Origin: Candidatus Accumulibacter appositus
GTDB lineage: Bacteria; Pseudomonadota; Gammaproteobacteria; Burkholderiales; Rhodocyclaceae
NCBI GenBank assembly: GCA_000585055.1
Contig: JEMX01000075.1
Location: 433-40,263, forward strand
Reading direction: 5' to 3'
Length of the DNA stretch: 39,831 nucleotides
Under the pieces are notes generated by a model. It saw nothing but the letters and a program-made list of their open reading frames with translations. It ran no database searches and was not told the DNA's origin. This document shows positions 1-8,887 of this stretch, piece after piece. Numbering within the stretch: position 1 is the stretch's first letter; every line of letters begins with the position of its first letter. Both the position numbers and the translations under genes were made by a program.

Positions 1-282
1 ACATCACCGCTCGCTCAAAACGTCAAACCCACCGCCCGTTCCACACGAAACGACATAGACCCGGCGAGTACCAGCAGGCGTGAGTGACGGAGCATGGATG
101 ACCTGTTTTCTGCGCAAAAGGGGACAGGCTCAATAGAGCAGGGCGGCGGCGCGGAAGTGCCTTGCCGGCTGCCGCTGGAGAGGTTTCGTCAGGCGGAGCA
201 AGGCGTGTGCACGACGGTGCAATAGAACACCCCGCATTCGGAGCGGCGACGAGAATGGCAATGCCCGGCTCGCAACACGGCC
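1..282. other. Left-edge region without a recognisable gene
   Basis: These 282 bases lie downstream of the ornithine cyclodeaminase gene and run to the window edge. A 43-codon plus-strand frame (94-225) has an ACGGAG-like sequence before its ATG, but its product resembles nothing I know. No terminator with a T-run is visible. Confidence 0.4.
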
Positions 283-1332
283 TTATCCGATACGGTAGAG
301 CGTGGGCCGGACATCGGCCGGACGGGTGTACCGGAACAGGTCTTTCGAATCGTCGGGGCGAGGGACCAGTTCGACTTCGACCCCGGCGCAGCGCTTTGCA
401 GCCAGGGCATGGAAATAGCGAAGGGTCGAGTAGTCCTCCAAAGCGAAACCAACCGAATCGAACACCGTAAGCTGTTCGGCACTCTGCCGCCCGGCTTCGG
501 TTCCGGCCAGGACACGCCATAGGTCGACGACGGCGAAGTCGTCCGGCAATTGCTGGATTTCACCCTCCATACGCGTTTGCGGTTCAAATTCGACGAACAC
601 CCGCGCACCGCGCAGCACATCTGCATGCAACTCGGTCTTGCCCGTGCAGTCGCCGCCCACGGCATTGATATGCATTCCCGGCTCGATCATCGCGGGCGTT
701 AATACGTGAGCATGCGCCATGTTGGCGGTGACGGTGGTCACGATGTCGGCGCCACGAACCGCTTGGGAAATCGAATCTGCACGGATGATCTTGAGCGCCC
801 GGTAATCCGACAGGTTTCGCATCAGCTTGTCGGTTGCCGACGGATCGACGTCGAAGACGGATATCTCGTCAATGCCGAACAGACTGTGAAAGGCCACTGC
901 CTGGAAGTCGCTCTGCGCCCCATTTCCGATCAAGGCCATCCGGCGCGCACCGGGTCGCGCGAGGGCCCGGGCGGCGACCAGCGACATGGCGCTGGTACGC
1001 AGCGCGGTGGCGAGGGTCAACTCGCAAAGGAGCAGGGGATAGCCGGTTTTTGCGTCGGCCAGAACGCCCATGCCCATGACCGAAAACAGACCGCTGGTGG
1101 TGTTTTCCGGATGGCAGTTGACATACTTAAACGCATAATGATCGTCACTGGCCACCGGCATCAGTTCGTGCACACCAGTCCGGGACTGGCTTGTCAATCG
1201 GGCGCATTTTTCGAAGTCTTGCCAGCGCACGAAGTCATGCCGGATGGTGTCGGCAAGTTCCCCTAGCAGGCGGCTAACACCGACATCCTGCACCAGTCGG
1301 GACATGGCTGGCACGTCTAAGAAACAGGTCAT
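283..1332 (-). CDS. ocd: Ornithine cyclodeaminase
   Basis: Cytosolic NAD-dependent enzyme that converts L-ornithine to L-proline and ammonia. The 349-residue protein matches the usual length (about 350) and follows the Pseudomonas putida enzyme residue by residue: Glu56, Lys69, Arg112 and Asp228, the substrate-site residues of that enzyme, fall at the same numbers. GNGAQS at 136-141 is the dinucleotide-binding loop and GGDC at 226-229 surrounds the catalytic Asp228. This full set argues for a true cyclodeaminase rather than the SbnB-type 2,3-diaminopropionate branch or mu-crystallin. The gene is divergent from the NRPS operon, about 180 bp away. Because that operon carries a prolyl-to-pyrrolyl trio, a role in supplying proline is likely, but this is inference. 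The ATG is preceded by only a weak GAGA sequence. Confidence 0.93.
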   Translation of the reverse strand: MTCFLDVPAMSRLVQDVGVSRLLGELADTIRHDFVRWQDFEKCARLTSQSRTGVHELMPVASDDHYAFKYVNCHPENTTSGLFSVMGMGVLADAKTGYPLLLCELTLATALRTSAMSLVAARALARPGARRMALIGNGAQSDFQAVAFHSLFGIDEISVFDVDPSATDKLMRNLSDYRALKIIRADSISQAVRGADIVTTVTANMAHAHVLTPAMIEPGMHINAVGGDCTGKTELHADVLRGARVFVEFEPQTRMEGEIQQLPDDFAVVDLWRVLAGTEAGRQSAEQLTVFDSVGFALEDYSTLRYFHALAAKRCAGVEVELVPRPDDSKDLFRYTRPADVRPTLYRIG

Positions 1333-1385
1333 GGGGTTTTCTCGCTAGCGTTGCAATGGCCGTCATTAGAAGGGAAGCCAGAAGC

Positions 1386-1419
1386 ATACTACCATCAGCG
1401 AAACCTGCTTCGCCGTCAA
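1386..1419 (-). promoter_or_regulatory. Possible promoter of the ornithine cyclodeaminase gene
   Basis: Read on the minus strand, TGGTAGTAT forms an extended -10 element (TAGTAT at 1386-1391), and TTGACG lies upstream (1414-1419). The 22-base spacing is too long for a standard sigma-70 promoter, so the extended -10 would have to carry most of the signal. No equally good plus-strand promoter for the NRPS operon was found in this 183-bp divergent region. Confidence 0.25.
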
Positions 1420-1515
1420 GGCGCGCGAGTGTTGCTGGACCTGGCTGGCGTTCGGTCGAAGACCTGATCGCGCGCTGGATGCCGGTCAAAGTTGATTGAC
1501 GCCGGGCGGATTTTA

Positions 1516-2364
1516 ATGAAACTTCACGCCATGGAATTGATGCCGGTGCAGCCAGAATCCTCCTTCTGCCAGCATCTGGCGCCGAACGAAGCCCACCTTT
1601 GGTGGGCGCGTGTTGGGGCCATGCCGGCGGAGGTTTCGGCAGCCTTGCGCAGCCTGCTTTCCGAAGAGGAGCAGCTTCGTCTCGACAGCATTGCGCTCGA
1701 GGCACGACGCCAGGAGTACCTGGTAACGCGGGCGCTGGTGCGCAGCGTCTTGTCTCGATACGAGGCGGTCGAACCTGCAGCATGGGTTTTCCAGTCGAAT
1801 GCGCATGGCAGACCGGGTGTTGCCCGGCCGCGCACTTCAATTTACTATGACTTCAACGTTTCCCATGCGCGCGGCATCGTGCTCTGCCTGGTTGCACGTG
1901 GTCGTCGCGTCGGGGTTGACGTGGAGCGGGTCGACCCGAAGGTCGAAGTTCTGGATGTTGGGGCGCACTTCTTTGCACCGTCCGAACGGGCTGATCTTGT
2001 TGCCACGGCGGCGGACCTGCGTTGCCGGCGCTTTTTCGAGTACTGGACGCTCAAGGAGTCCTATGTCAAAGCGTGCGGAAAAGGTCTTGCCATGGCGCTG
2101 GACAGCTTTGCTTTCTCCTTGCAGGCGGGGCGGCAGCCGCGCTTGCGTGTCTCGGCTCCGGGTGATGCCAGTCATGCCCTCTGGTTTTTTGACTCTTTTT
2201 CGCCAGGCAGGGAACATGTGGCTGCGGTAACCGTGGAACGGCGCTATCCGGATGAACCGATCGCGGTCGCGTACCGCAGCGTGCCTGGGGTTCCGGGCCA
2301 TCCATGGGGCAAGGGTGAATCGTCGCCACGGGACCCGTACCCGCACATTGCCAATCGATCATGA
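1516..2364 (+). CDS. Sfp-type 4'-phosphopantetheinyl transferase
   Basis: Transfers the phosphopantetheine arm of coenzyme A to the Ser of carrier domains, activating the NRPS proteins encoded downstream. The family signature is clear: GVDVE (Asp135, Glu137, Mg-binding), then WTLKES (Lys180, Glu181) followed by K..GKGL. At 282 residues it is somewhat longer than typical Sfp (about 225-250), with an extended C-terminus after the catalytic region. The ATG at 1516 is chosen because GGGCGGA lies just upstream; a TTG at 1492 would add eight residues without a better ribosome site. It is the first gene of the plus-strand operon, and its stop overlaps a possible upstream start of the next gene. With four carrier domains in the locus, a dedicated activator fits. 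Confidence 0.93.
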   Translation: MKLHAMELMPVQPESSFCQHLAPNEAHLWWARVGAMPAEVSAALRSLLSEEEQLRLDSIALEARRQEYLVTRALVRSVLSRYEAVEPAAWVFQSNAHGRPGVARPRTSIYYDFNVSHARGIVLCLVARGRRVGVDVERVDPKVEVLDVGAHFFAPSERADLVATAADLRCRRFFEYWTLKESYVKACGKGLAMALDSFAFSLQAGRQPRLRVSAPGDASHALWFFDSFSPGREHVAAVTVERRYPDEPIAVAYRSVPGVPGHPWGKGESSPRDPYPHIANRS

Positions 2365-2378
2365 TAGGGTGCGCATCA

Positions 2379-4865
2379 ATGAACAATCTGGACGACATAT
2401 ATCCCCTGTCTCCGATGCAGGAGACGATGTTGCTCAGCACGCGGAAACGTGATGACATATTGTTCAATCAGACCTGCCTCGAACTCGAAGGAATGCTGGA
2501 CCCGGCAGCGTTTCGGGCGGCTTGGCAGGCGTTGACGGCGCGGCATGCGGCCTTGCGTACGGCATTTCAGTGGCGCGGCCTGAAGCGACCGATGCAGGTT
2601 GTTCGCACGCATGTCGATATTCCGTTCGACATTCAGGACTGGCGCAATGAGTCGGATGCCGAACGTGAAACGCGTCTGAAGCGATTGCTCCTCGACGATC
2701 GTACTCGGGGTTTCGATCTCACGCGGGCACCACTCCAGCGCATTGCCTTGATCCACTACAGCGATACGAAGGTGGTTTGGGTCTGGAGCAGCCATCACCT
2801 GATCATGGACCGGTGGTGCATCGGCACGCTGTTTGCGGAGTTCTCCGAGATGTATTCGGGGCTGCGCACGGGGATTGCTACGGCGCCAAGGCCGGCGCCG
2901 AAGTACGGCCGCTACATTGGCTGGGTCGAGGGCCGCGATCGTGTCGCTTCCCTTGCCTATTGGCGTTCCGTACTGGGCGATCTGCATGCGCCGTGCCTGC
3001 TGACACGGCAAGGCAGCGCGGCAGCGGTGCGCAGCGGCGCGGGCGGGGAAGATTTGGCGCGAGGCGTGGTCGACGCAGAGCGGGCCTCGGCACTGGGCCG
3101 TTTTGCCCGCGCCCACGGTTTGACCATGAGTACCGTGATCCAGGCCGCATGGGCCTTGGTCATCAACCACTACACGCAGTGCCGTGACGTGGTCTTCGGG
3201 GTGACGGTATCGGGCCGACCGACAGAGTTGCCCGAGGTCGAATCGATGGTCGGTAGCTTCATCAACAATGTACCGGTGGTGTGGCGACTCGCGCCTGACG
3301 CGTCGCTCATCGGCTACGCGCGCAGCCAGCAGCTCGCTCAGCAGCAGCGCCAGGCACACGACTACCTGGCCTTGTCCGACATTCTGGCTTGTAGTATTGC
3401 GGGCGCAACGGGCAAGCTGTTCGACAGCTTGCTGGTTTGGCTGGCGCCGCAGCAGACAGAAACGATTGGCGGACTCACCATCCGCAAGCAGGAGAGTGTC
3501 CTGCAAACCGCCTACCCGCTGACTCTCAGTATTGCCGAGGTCGGCGACCGCTATGAGCTGCAATTGCGTACGGCCGATGACGTGGAGTTGCTTGTTCCTT
3601 CGGCACGGCTCATGGATCGCTTGCTGGCGACTTTGGCGGCTTTTCCTGGCAGCCCAGAGCAACAGACCTTTGCCGACATCGCGGGTTTTGCTCAGCAGTC
3701 GGCGGCGGCGAGCGGCGTCGCCACGGTAGCGGCGACCTTCGCCGAGTCCGACGCTGGCGGCAGCATCGAAGGCCAGGCGATCGCGGGTCGTGAGCCACCG
3801 TCCCTGGAAATGCTGGCCGACATTCTGGCCGTGGAATGGGCGCAGGTCCTGGGTATTTCCGGGATCGATCCCGATGCCGATTTCTTCGAACTCGGCGGTG
3901 ACTCGATCAAGGCTGCGCGTTTGCATTCCCGTATCCTTGCCGCAACCCGCATTCGCATCCCGCTGCTGGCGCTGTTCGAATCCAGCAACATCCGCAAGAT
4001 GGCGGCGACCCTGTACGAGGGGCGCTGGCCCTTGTCCGACGCCATGGCGACGGCGATTGCCGTGCGCGCTGACCCGGCGCATGCGCCATTGTTCTGCATC
4101 GCGTCGCCAGAAGTCAGTACCATCGGCTACGCACTGTTGGCGCGGCACCTTCAGCCCACGCGCTCGGTCTATGTCATTCAGGCGCCCCCGGGCGCGACCG
4201 AGGTTCGTCGATTGTCGCCACAAGAACTGCCGGTGCTCGCGCAGCGCTACGTCGAAGCCATCGAGAAAATCCAGCGCAGCGGGCCCTACCACCTGCTTGG
4301 CATGTGTGTCGGAGCCCAACTCTCGGTCGAAGTCGTTCGCATCCTGGAGGCGCGCGGCGCGAGTGCCGGCTTTCTCGGCATCATCAACACCTGGGCCTAT
4401 TTCACCGTGTCCCGCCTGATTCTTGTACACCGCGCTGCGAACAGGCTGAACTGGTATCGATCCCGGCTTGCGACGCTGACCGACTTCACGCCTCGCGAAC
4501 GTTGGCAAAGGGTCGCTCAAGTGTTGGCAGCAAAGCTTGGCCGTGTGCGCACGGCCCAGGCGGCTGGCGCGCTGGAGGGGGCAGGAGCAGCATCGCCGGC
4601 AGCGCCCGACGAATGGCTTGAGGTGATGGGGCGCCCGGATGCGGCCGCGAGCTGTGCGCCGATTCAATCAACCATCACCGTGCTGCGGATTGCGAAGCAG
4701 CCCTACTGGCGGGTCCAGGATCGTACCTTGGGCTGGGGCATGCAGGCAGCGCATAGCGAGGTCGTGGACCTGTCGGTGACGGAACATCTTGCGCTCTTGC
4801 GGGAGCCGCATGTGCGCGAAGTGGCAAGCCGTATCGACGCAGTGCTTGCCGGTGGTCGGTCGTGA
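2379..4865 (+). CDS. NRPS termination protein, C-T-TE, no A domain (NRPS-3)
   Basis: An 828-residue NRPS subunit. An N-terminal condensation domain (about 1-430) opens with DIYPLSPMQE and has the active-site sequence HHLIMDRW, with both His and the Asp kept but Arg in place of the usual Gly. There is no adenylation domain; after a linker comes a carrier domain with GGDSIKA (Ser509), then a type-I thioesterase (about 560-828). The thioesterase nucleophile motif is GMCVG, so Cys643 replaces the usual Ser; a plausible catalytic His lies in the VTEHLALLREPH segment near the C-terminus. The protein would make the last bond and release the product. Its carrier must be loaded in trans or act only as a transfer station. 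TAGGG precedes the ATG at 2379; an ATG at 2361 overlapping the previous stop is the alternative start. Confidence 0.92.
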   Translation: MNNLDDIYPLSPMQETMLLSTRKRDDILFNQTCLELEGMLDPAAFRAAWQALTARHAALRTAFQWRGLKRPMQVVRTHVDIPFDIQDWRNESDAERETRLKRLLLDDRTRGFDLTRAPLQRIALIHYSDTKVVWVWSSHHLIMDRWCIGTLFAEFSEMYSGLRTGIATAPRPAPKYGRYIGWVEGRDRVASLAYWRSVLGDLHAPCLLTRQGSAAAVRSGAGGEDLARGVVDAERASALGRFARAHGLTMSTVIQAAWALVINHYTQCRDVVFGVTVSGRPTELPEVESMVGSFINNVPVVWRLAPDASLIGYARSQQLAQQQRQAHDYLALSDILACSIAGATGKLFDSLLVWLAPQQTETIGGLTIRKQESVLQTAYPLTLSIAEVGDRYELQLRTADDVELLVPSARLMDRLLATLAAFPGSPEQQTFADIAGFAQQSAAASGVATVAATFAESDAGGSIEGQAIAGREPPSLEMLADILAVEWAQVLGISGIDPDADFFELGGDSIKAARLHSRILAATRIRIPLLALFESSNIRKMAATLYEGRWPLSDAMATAIAVRADPAHAPLFCIASPEVSTIGYALLARHLQPTRSVYVIQAPPGATEVRRLSPQELPVLAQRYVEAIEKIQRSGPYHLLGMCVGAQLSVEVVRILEARGASAGFLGIINTWAYFTVSRLILVHRAANRLNWYRSRLATLTDFTPRERWQRVAQVLAAKLGRVRTAQAAGALEGAGAASPAAPDEWLEVMGRPDAAASCAPIQSTITVLRIAKQPYWRVQDRTLGWGMQAAHSEVVDLSVTEHLALLREPHVREVASRIDAVLAGGRS

Positions 4866-6088
4866 GCCGGGCCGCGATGACCATGACTCCGGAATGCCTG
4901 CGCGGGCTTGGTCGCTGGTGTGTGATCGTCTTCCTGGCATGCTTTTCAGCCTCGGCCCTGGCACACAAGCTCGGGCAGAGTTACGTCTTCATGCGCATTG
5001 CCGACGGTGCCATTGACGGGCGTATCGAGATGACAGTGGCTGACGCGAATCGCCTCTTGGGTCTCGGACTGCCGGAGCGCGGTGCAACCCGCGACGATGT
5101 CACGCCACACCTGGCGACGATTGCCGAGTATCTGAAATCCCATGTTGCTTTTGCACCCAATGGCAAGCAGCAGGCAGTCGACTTTCACGACTACGGCATC
5201 GATGCCGTGCCCCTCGCGGACTACATCGCCATGCACTTCGCGCTGTCCGATCAGGGGCGGCCGATCAGCAAAGTGGATGTAGAGTATCGGATCGGCTTTG
5301 CGCTGATACCGGAGCACCGCGGGCTGCTGGTGATCGAACACGACTGGGGCAGCGGTACATTCAACGACGAAAGCAATGTCGTGGCGGTATTCGGCCCGGA
5401 CTCCATCCGCCAGCAGATCGACCTTTCGCAATCGAGTGTGTGGACCGGTGTCAAGGCAATGATCGGTCTGGGTGCGCACCACATCTGGATCGGGATCGAC
5501 CACATATTGTTTCTGATCGCCTTGTTGTTGCCGGCGGTCGTAGAGCGTCGTGACGGCGTCTGGCAGCCGGTCAGCGAATTCAAGACGGCGCTGTGGCGGG
5601 TCTTGGCCGTGGTCACGGTATTCACGGCTGCCCATACGATCACCCTAAGCCTCGCCGCGCTGGATATTGCCGCCCTGCCGTCGCGCATCGTCGAGTCGGT
5701 GATCGCCTTGTCGATCGCCGCAGCGGCCATGGATGTCCTGCGCCCGGTTTTTGGTCGGCGCATCTTGCTGGTGGTCTTCGGATTTGGCCTGTTTCACGGC
5801 TTCGGCTTTGCCAGCGTATTGCGCGACATGGGAATCCCGAGCCAGTACCTGGTGCATTCGCTGATCGGTTTCAACGTCGGCGTTGAGCTGGGGCAAATCG
5901 CCATCGTCAGCCTGGTATTTCCGGTGCTGTACCTCATGCGTGGCAGCGCCTTCTATCTGCGTTATGTCTTGCGCTTCGGTGCCATCACGCTGATTGGCGT
6001 GGCTGCCTACTGGTTCACCGAACGCGTGCTCGAGATCGACTTGCCATTGGGCGCCATCCTGCAGTGGCCGTTTCGAGCTTGGAACTAG
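4862..6088 (+). CDS. HupE/UreJ-type membrane protein
   Basis: A 408-residue membrane protein of the HupE/UreJ_2 type. It starts with a signal-like hydrophobic stretch ending in ASALAHK, followed by a predicted extracytoplasmic part of about 150 residues, then six hydrophobic segments in the C-terminal half. The family hallmarks are visible: GAHHIWIGIDHILF, FTAAHTITL, GLFHGFGFA and FNVGVELGQ, rich in His that could bind metal. Classical HupE/UreJ proteins are nickel permeases, but the function of this longer subfamily is not established. The GTG start overlaps the TGA of the NRPS gene before it (GTGA), which implies translational coupling; ATG 4877 is an alternative. Its place between NRPS and tailoring genes is unexpected; metal supply or self-protection are guesses. 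Confidence 0.85.
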   Translation: MSRAAMTMTPECLRGLGRWCVIVFLACFSASALAHKLGQSYVFMRIADGAIDGRIEMTVADANRLLGLGLPERGATRDDVTPHLATIAEYLKSHVAFAPNGKQQAVDFHDYGIDAVPLADYIAMHFALSDQGRPISKVDVEYRIGFALIPEHRGLLVIEHDWGSGTFNDESNVVAVFGPDSIRQQIDLSQSSVWTGVKAMIGLGAHHIWIGIDHILFLIALLLPAVVERRDGVWQPVSEFKTALWRVLAVVTVFTAAHTITLSLAALDIAALPSRIVESVIALSIAAAAMDVLRPVFGRRILLVVFGFGLFHGFGFASVLRDMGIPSQYLVHSLIGFNVGVELGQIAIVSLVFPVLYLMRGSAFYLRYVLRFGAITLIGVAAYWFTERVLEIDLPLGAILQWPFRAWN

Positions 6089-6113
6089 GAGTCATCGACG
6101 AGGAGTCATTGAC

Positions 6114-7262
6114 GTGGATTTTGCATGGACACCCGAGCAACTGGCCTTGAAGAAGTCGGCTATCACATTCGCGGAGACGCTGCTCAAGGACAACGAAGCG
6201 GCGCGGGAAGGTGTGGGCACATTCCCGCGCGATGCGTGGCGCAGGTGTGCCGAATATGGCATCCAGGGCATGGCGGTGCCGAGCTCGATTCCGTCCGGAC
6301 GGGGCACTGACTTCCTGGATGCGATGCTGGTCATGGAAGGTCTGGGTTACGGATGCCGGGACAACGGGCTTGCCTTTGCCCTCAATGCGCAGATGTGGAC
6401 GGTGCAATTGCCCATCGTTCACCATGGCAGCGAGGAGCAGAAGCGGAAATACCTGCCCGGAATGTGTGATGGCAGCCTGATCGGCGCCCACGCCGTGACC
6501 GAGCCGGACGCTGGATCGGATGCCTTCTCGATGCGCACGCGGGCGCAAAAGTGCGATGGCGGCTACCTGCTCAGCGGCGTCAAGCGCTATATTTCCCTTG
6601 CCCCCGTGGCTGACCTGATACTGGTCTTTGCAAGCATCGATCCCGAGCTGGGCCGTTGGGGTATCACCGCCTTTCTGGTGGACCGTGGCAGCCCCGGTTT
6701 ACAGTTCGGCCCGGAGCGCGAGAAGATGGGCTTGCGTACCGTCCCCATGGGTGATCTCACCTTCGACGAATGCTTCGTGCCCACGGCCAACCGCCTCGGC
6801 GCCGAAGGCGCGGGTCTGCGCCTGTCGACGACCTCCCTGGACTGGGAGCGTTGCTGCATCCTGGCCAGCCAGCTGGGCGCCATGCAGCGGCAACTCGAAA
6901 CCGCCTGTGGCTATGCGCGGACGCGCAAGCAGTTTGGCCAGCAGATCGGCAAGTTCCAGTCCGTGGCAAATCGTGTGGTGGACATGAAGTTGCGCCTGGA
7001 AACCTCGCGTTTAATGCTCTACCAGGTTGCCTGGCTAAAGCGCGAAGGTCGTGATGCGATGATGGAATCGGCGATGCTGAAGCTTCACCTGAGCGAGTGT
7101 TTTCTGGCCTCCAGCACCGACGCGATACGAGTCCATGGGGCGCTGGGCTATATGTCGGAGAATGGCGTCGAGCGTGATCTGCGCGATGCCGTTGGCGGCA
7201 CGATCTATGCGGGCACCTCGGATATTCAGCGCAATGTCATCGCCGCCTTGTTGGGCTTGTAG
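6114..7262 (+). CDS. Acyl-CoA-dehydrogenase-like flavoprotein (prolyl-carrier oxidase)
   Basis: A 382-residue FAD enzyme of the acyl-CoA dehydrogenase fold. Typical elements are AVTEPDAGSD (FAD/substrate region), RTRKQFGQQIGKFQ and the C-terminal GGTIYAGTSDIQRN. Glu in SLDWERC aligns with the catalytic Glu of isovaleryl-CoA dehydrogenase and of the prolyl-carrier oxidases. Directly followed by an adenylating ligase and a lone carrier protein, it forms the trio known from PltE/PltF/PltL, RedW/RedM/RedO and AnaB/AnaC/AnaD. Expected reaction: oxidation of L-prolyl-S-carrier to pyrrolyl-2-carboxyl-S-carrier, or only to a pyrroline as in anatoxin synthesis. The GTG at 6114 is chosen because GAGGAG lies eight bases upstream; the frame is open farther upstream, into the previous gene, but without a comparable ribosome site. 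Confidence 0.9.
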   Translation: MDFAWTPEQLALKKSAITFAETLLKDNEAAREGVGTFPRDAWRRCAEYGIQGMAVPSSIPSGRGTDFLDAMLVMEGLGYGCRDNGLAFALNAQMWTVQLPIVHHGSEEQKRKYLPGMCDGSLIGAHAVTEPDAGSDAFSMRTRAQKCDGGYLLSGVKRYISLAPVADLILVFASIDPELGRWGITAFLVDRGSPGLQFGPEREKMGLRTVPMGDLTFDECFVPTANRLGAEGAGLRLSTTSLDWERCCILASQLGAMQRQLETACGYARTRKQFGQQIGKFQSVANRVVDMKLRLETSRLMLYQVAWLKREGRDAMMESAMLKLHLSECFLASSTDAIRVHGALGYMSENGVERDLRDAVGGTIYAGTSDIQRNVIAALLGL

Positions 7263-7271
7263 GCGCTAAAT

Positions 7272-8882
7272 ATGAGCTGTTCTGCGATTCTCACCCTGCC
7301 GCAAAACGTCGATAAGCACGCGCAGTGTGAGCCTGGCCGCCTGGCGATCCGCTTTCTCGATCAGAGGCTGAGCTATGCGGAGTTGAGCGTTCAGTCGAAC
7401 CAACTGGCAAATGCCCTCGCCGCGCGCGGCGTGTGCCGGGGCGACCGTGTCGGCATCTATATGGAGAAGTCCCTGCGCACGCCGGTGGCCATGCACGGCA
7501 TCATGAAAGCCGGCGCAGCGTATGTGCCGCTCGACCCGGGCGCGCCGCCGGAACGGCTTGCCGCCATGATCAACGATTGCGGCATAGGCCATCTGCTGTG
7601 TAGCGACGCCAGATCCCGCGCCCTAGCGCGTTTGCCGGCGAGCGTTGCGGCGAGGCTGTGCGTGTGGGGCGTTCAGTCTGGCAAGTCCGCGGGCTACGAG
7701 AATGTGTCATGGGCGGAAATCGAATCGGCAGATGGCGCTGCTGCGCCGGCCGTGCGCATGTCGGGTGCTGATGTCGCCTACATCATCTATACCTCCGGTT
7801 CGACCGGACAGCCCAAGGGAATCGTGCACACGCACGACAGCAGTCATGCCTTCTCGCGCTGGGCTGCGGCGGAGTATGGACTGGCCAGCAGCGACCTGCT
7901 CAGCAACCACGCGCCACTGCATTTCGATCTCTCGATTCTCGACTATTTTGCCGCTGCGGTGGCCGGCTGTGGCACATCGATCATTCCCGAGGAGTTCACC
8001 AAACTGCCGTCCAGTTATGCGGCATTGATTGCCGCACAGCGCATGACGGTGCTGTACACCGTGCCCTTCGCCCTCGTGCAGCTGTTGTTGCGCGGCAATC
8101 TGGGCGCTCATGATTTCGGCAGCCTTCGCTGGGTCATTTTTGGTGGTGAACCGATGTCCACCAAGCATCTGTGCGCCTTGATGAAAATCTGGCCACAAGC
8201 ACGATTCGACAACATGTACGGGCCTGCCGAAGTCAATGGCGTGAGCCACTACGAAGTACCGGCTCTAGACGGCGACGAGACGAGCATTCCGATCGGTCCT
8301 CTCGGATCCCACGTCGAGGGCTTGATCGTCGACGACGCCGACGCCGAAGTGGCGCCGGGCGATGTCGGCGAGTTGCTGGTGCGCACGCCTTCGATGATGA
8401 GCGGTTACTGGGCACGCCCGCAGCTCAATGCGCTGGCCTTCCATCACCGTGGACAGTCACCCGATGCGGTCGATGTCTTCTACCGCACAGGCGATCTGGT
8501 GCGTGCGGACAAGGCCGCGGTATTGCATTTTCTCGGGCGCAAGGATCGCCAGGTCAAGGTTCGCGGATACCGCATCGAACTCGATGAGGTGGAGGCGATA
8601 CTGGCGCAGCACCCGGCGGTCGAGGAAGCGGCCGCGGTGACCGGGGTGGACAACAGTGGTGCCGTGTCGATCGAAGCGGCGGTGACCTTCAAGGATAGGG
8701 CATGCGCCGTCACGCCACAGGAGCTGAGCAGCCATTGCCGGAAGCTCCTGCCAGGATATGCGGTGCCAGGTCGCATCACCCCCTTGCCGACCTTCGCCCG
8801 TACAACAACCGGAAAGATCGATCGCCGCGCACTGCGCGACAGGCTGGTCGTGATCCACAGCGCAGCCGCGGAAACGGAATAG
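7272..8882 (+). CDS. Free-standing adenylation ligase, probably L-proline:carrier
   Basis: A 536-residue stand-alone A domain that should adenylate an amino acid and load it on the carrier protein encoded next. Core motifs are complete: IIYTSGSTGQPKG (A3), FDLSILDYF (A4), MYGPAEVN (A5), FYRTGDL (A7), GRKDRQVKVRGYRIE (A8) and TGKIDR (A10, catalytic Lys). My manual reading of the specificity pocket gives Asp-Leu-Leu-Tyr at the first four positions, as in the proline-specific ligases PltF, RedM and CloN4; the later positions (about Ile-Gly-Met-Gly) differ from their Leu-Ala-Leu-Val. The gene context (flavoprotein before, carrier after, ornithine cyclodeaminase nearby) makes proline the best substrate guess. 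It starts nine bases after the flavoprotein stop. Confidence 0.9.
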   Translation: MSCSAILTLPQNVDKHAQCEPGRLAIRFLDQRLSYAELSVQSNQLANALAARGVCRGDRVGIYMEKSLRTPVAMHGIMKAGAAYVPLDPGAPPERLAAMINDCGIGHLLCSDARSRALARLPASVAARLCVWGVQSGKSAGYENVSWAEIESADGAAAPAVRMSGADVAYIIYTSGSTGQPKGIVHTHDSSHAFSRWAAAEYGLASSDLLSNHAPLHFDLSILDYFAAAVAGCGTSIIPEEFTKLPSSYAALIAAQRMTVLYTVPFALVQLLLRGNLGAHDFGSLRWVIFGGEPMSTKHLCALMKIWPQARFDNMYGPAEVNGVSHYEVPALDGDETSIPIGPLGSHVEGLIVDDADAEVAPGDVGELLVRTPSMMSGYWARPQLNALAFHHRGQSPDAVDVFYRTGDLVRADKAAVLHFLGRKDRQVKVRGYRIELDEVEAILAQHPAVEEAAAVTGVDNSGAVSIEAAVTFKDRACAVTPQELSSHCRKLLPGYAVPGRITPLPTFARTTTGKIDRRALRDRLVVIHSAAAETE

Positions 8883-8887
8883 TTGCC

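Noticed and set aside
94..225. 43-codon frame with ACGGAG before the ATG
   Set aside because: No homology I recognise and short; could be chance in GC-rich DNA.
1333..1515. Plus-strand promoter for the NRPS operon
   Set aside because: TTGCTG near 1432 has no acceptable -10 at the right distance; the operon promoter could not be located.
2376..4667. 763-codon open frame on the minus strand
   Set aside because: It lies opposite the C-T-TE gene. Its protein is Arg/Gln/His-rich without domains, as expected for a shadow of a GC-rich gene.
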